Origin: Hyphomicrobiales bacterium
GTDB taxonomy: Bacteria; Pseudomonadota; Alphaproteobacteria; Rhizobiales; Aestuariivirgaceae
DNA length: 37,863 nucleotides
Direction of reading: 5' to 3'
Assembly (NCBI GenBank): GCA_026982665.1
Contig: JALSGQ010000157.1
Span: forward strand, 1-37,863
Part shown: positions 37,691 to 37,863 of the stretch, one piece after another
How positions within the stretch are numbered: the first letter of the stretch is position 1
Layout of the letters: each line of letters starts with the position of its first letter
Made by a program: the position numbers and the translations under genes
Notes under the pieces: generated by a model
Told to the model about the DNA's origin: nothing
What the model saw: only the letters and a program-made list of their open reading frames with translations
The model's database searches: none

Positions 37691-37863
37691 ATGGCGCATG
37701 CTTGCCCTGCCGTGCCTTTTGGCGCAAAAGTCGCGGCTGGTGGGGCAAACCCTTCACGAACGAGGCCTTCTTTCTTGTTGCGCACACCCGCACATCTGTA
37801 TCGGCTGGCAAGGGCAGGCCGCGTGCTGGCGCGGCACGGCGGGCTGATATCGCCACAGCAGCT
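37691..37863 (+). CDS. truncated reading frame at the window edge, possibly the N-terminus of an UbiB/AarF-like protein
   Basis: Open frame from ATG 37691 to the window end: ...FLLRTPAHLYRLARAGRVLARHGGLISPQQ; LYRLARAGRVLARHGGL resembles UbiB N-termini. The true start may be downstream. Confidence 0.4.
   Translation, partial: MAHACPAVPFGAKVAAGGANPSRTRPSFLLRTPAHLYRLARAGRVLARHGGLISPQQ

Noticed and set aside
1-37863. Defence system, toxin-antitoxin pair, phage, CRISPR or mobile element
   Set aside because: Looked for nucleases, RTs, paired small ORFs, integrases, transposases and regularly spaced repeats; all intact genes are core metabolic, envelope or DNA-repair functions.

Overview
This window looks like ordinary, gene-dense, high-GC alphaproteobacterial chromosome. 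I found no tRNA, rRNA, CRISPR array, integrase, transposase or prophage signature. Left to right it holds: a small secreted orphan; a MoxR / DUF58 / BatA-DUF4159 / membrane-protein operon (minus strand); an NDUFAF5/BioC-like methyltransferase; ubiG, a MOSC protein, hslO and an M23 peptidase (minus); a LivH-LivM-LivG-like ABC transporter (minus) divergent from a likely sphingolipid cluster (CerR-like SDR, acyl carrier protein, Spt-like PLP enzyme); hemC and tsaD (divergent); a YcxB-like protein; gloB; a methyltransferase; hisC and tyrA; dnaN; a DUF465 protein; cbpA-cbpM; DUF1178; a divergent polysaccharide deacetylase; rppH; leuD; ruvC-ruvA-ruvB; ybgC-tolQ-tolR; and a truncated reading frame at the right edge that may be UbiB. 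The observation most worth following up is the LivHMG-like transporter. Its ATPase departs from consensus at the Q-loop, signature and H-loop positions. It has no LivF or binding-protein partner in the window. It shares a divergent intergenic region, containing a dyad-symmetric site, with the sphingolipid genes. Smaller observations are a sigma32-like promoter upstream of cbpA, several intergenic stem-loops without T-tracts (one with perfect 22-bp arms), a tandem 20-bp repeat upstream of the M23 peptidase, a DnaA-box match upstream of dnaN, and a near-match to the alphaproteobacterial LexA box upstream of ruvC. All product calls come from reading the translations by eye, with no database search.
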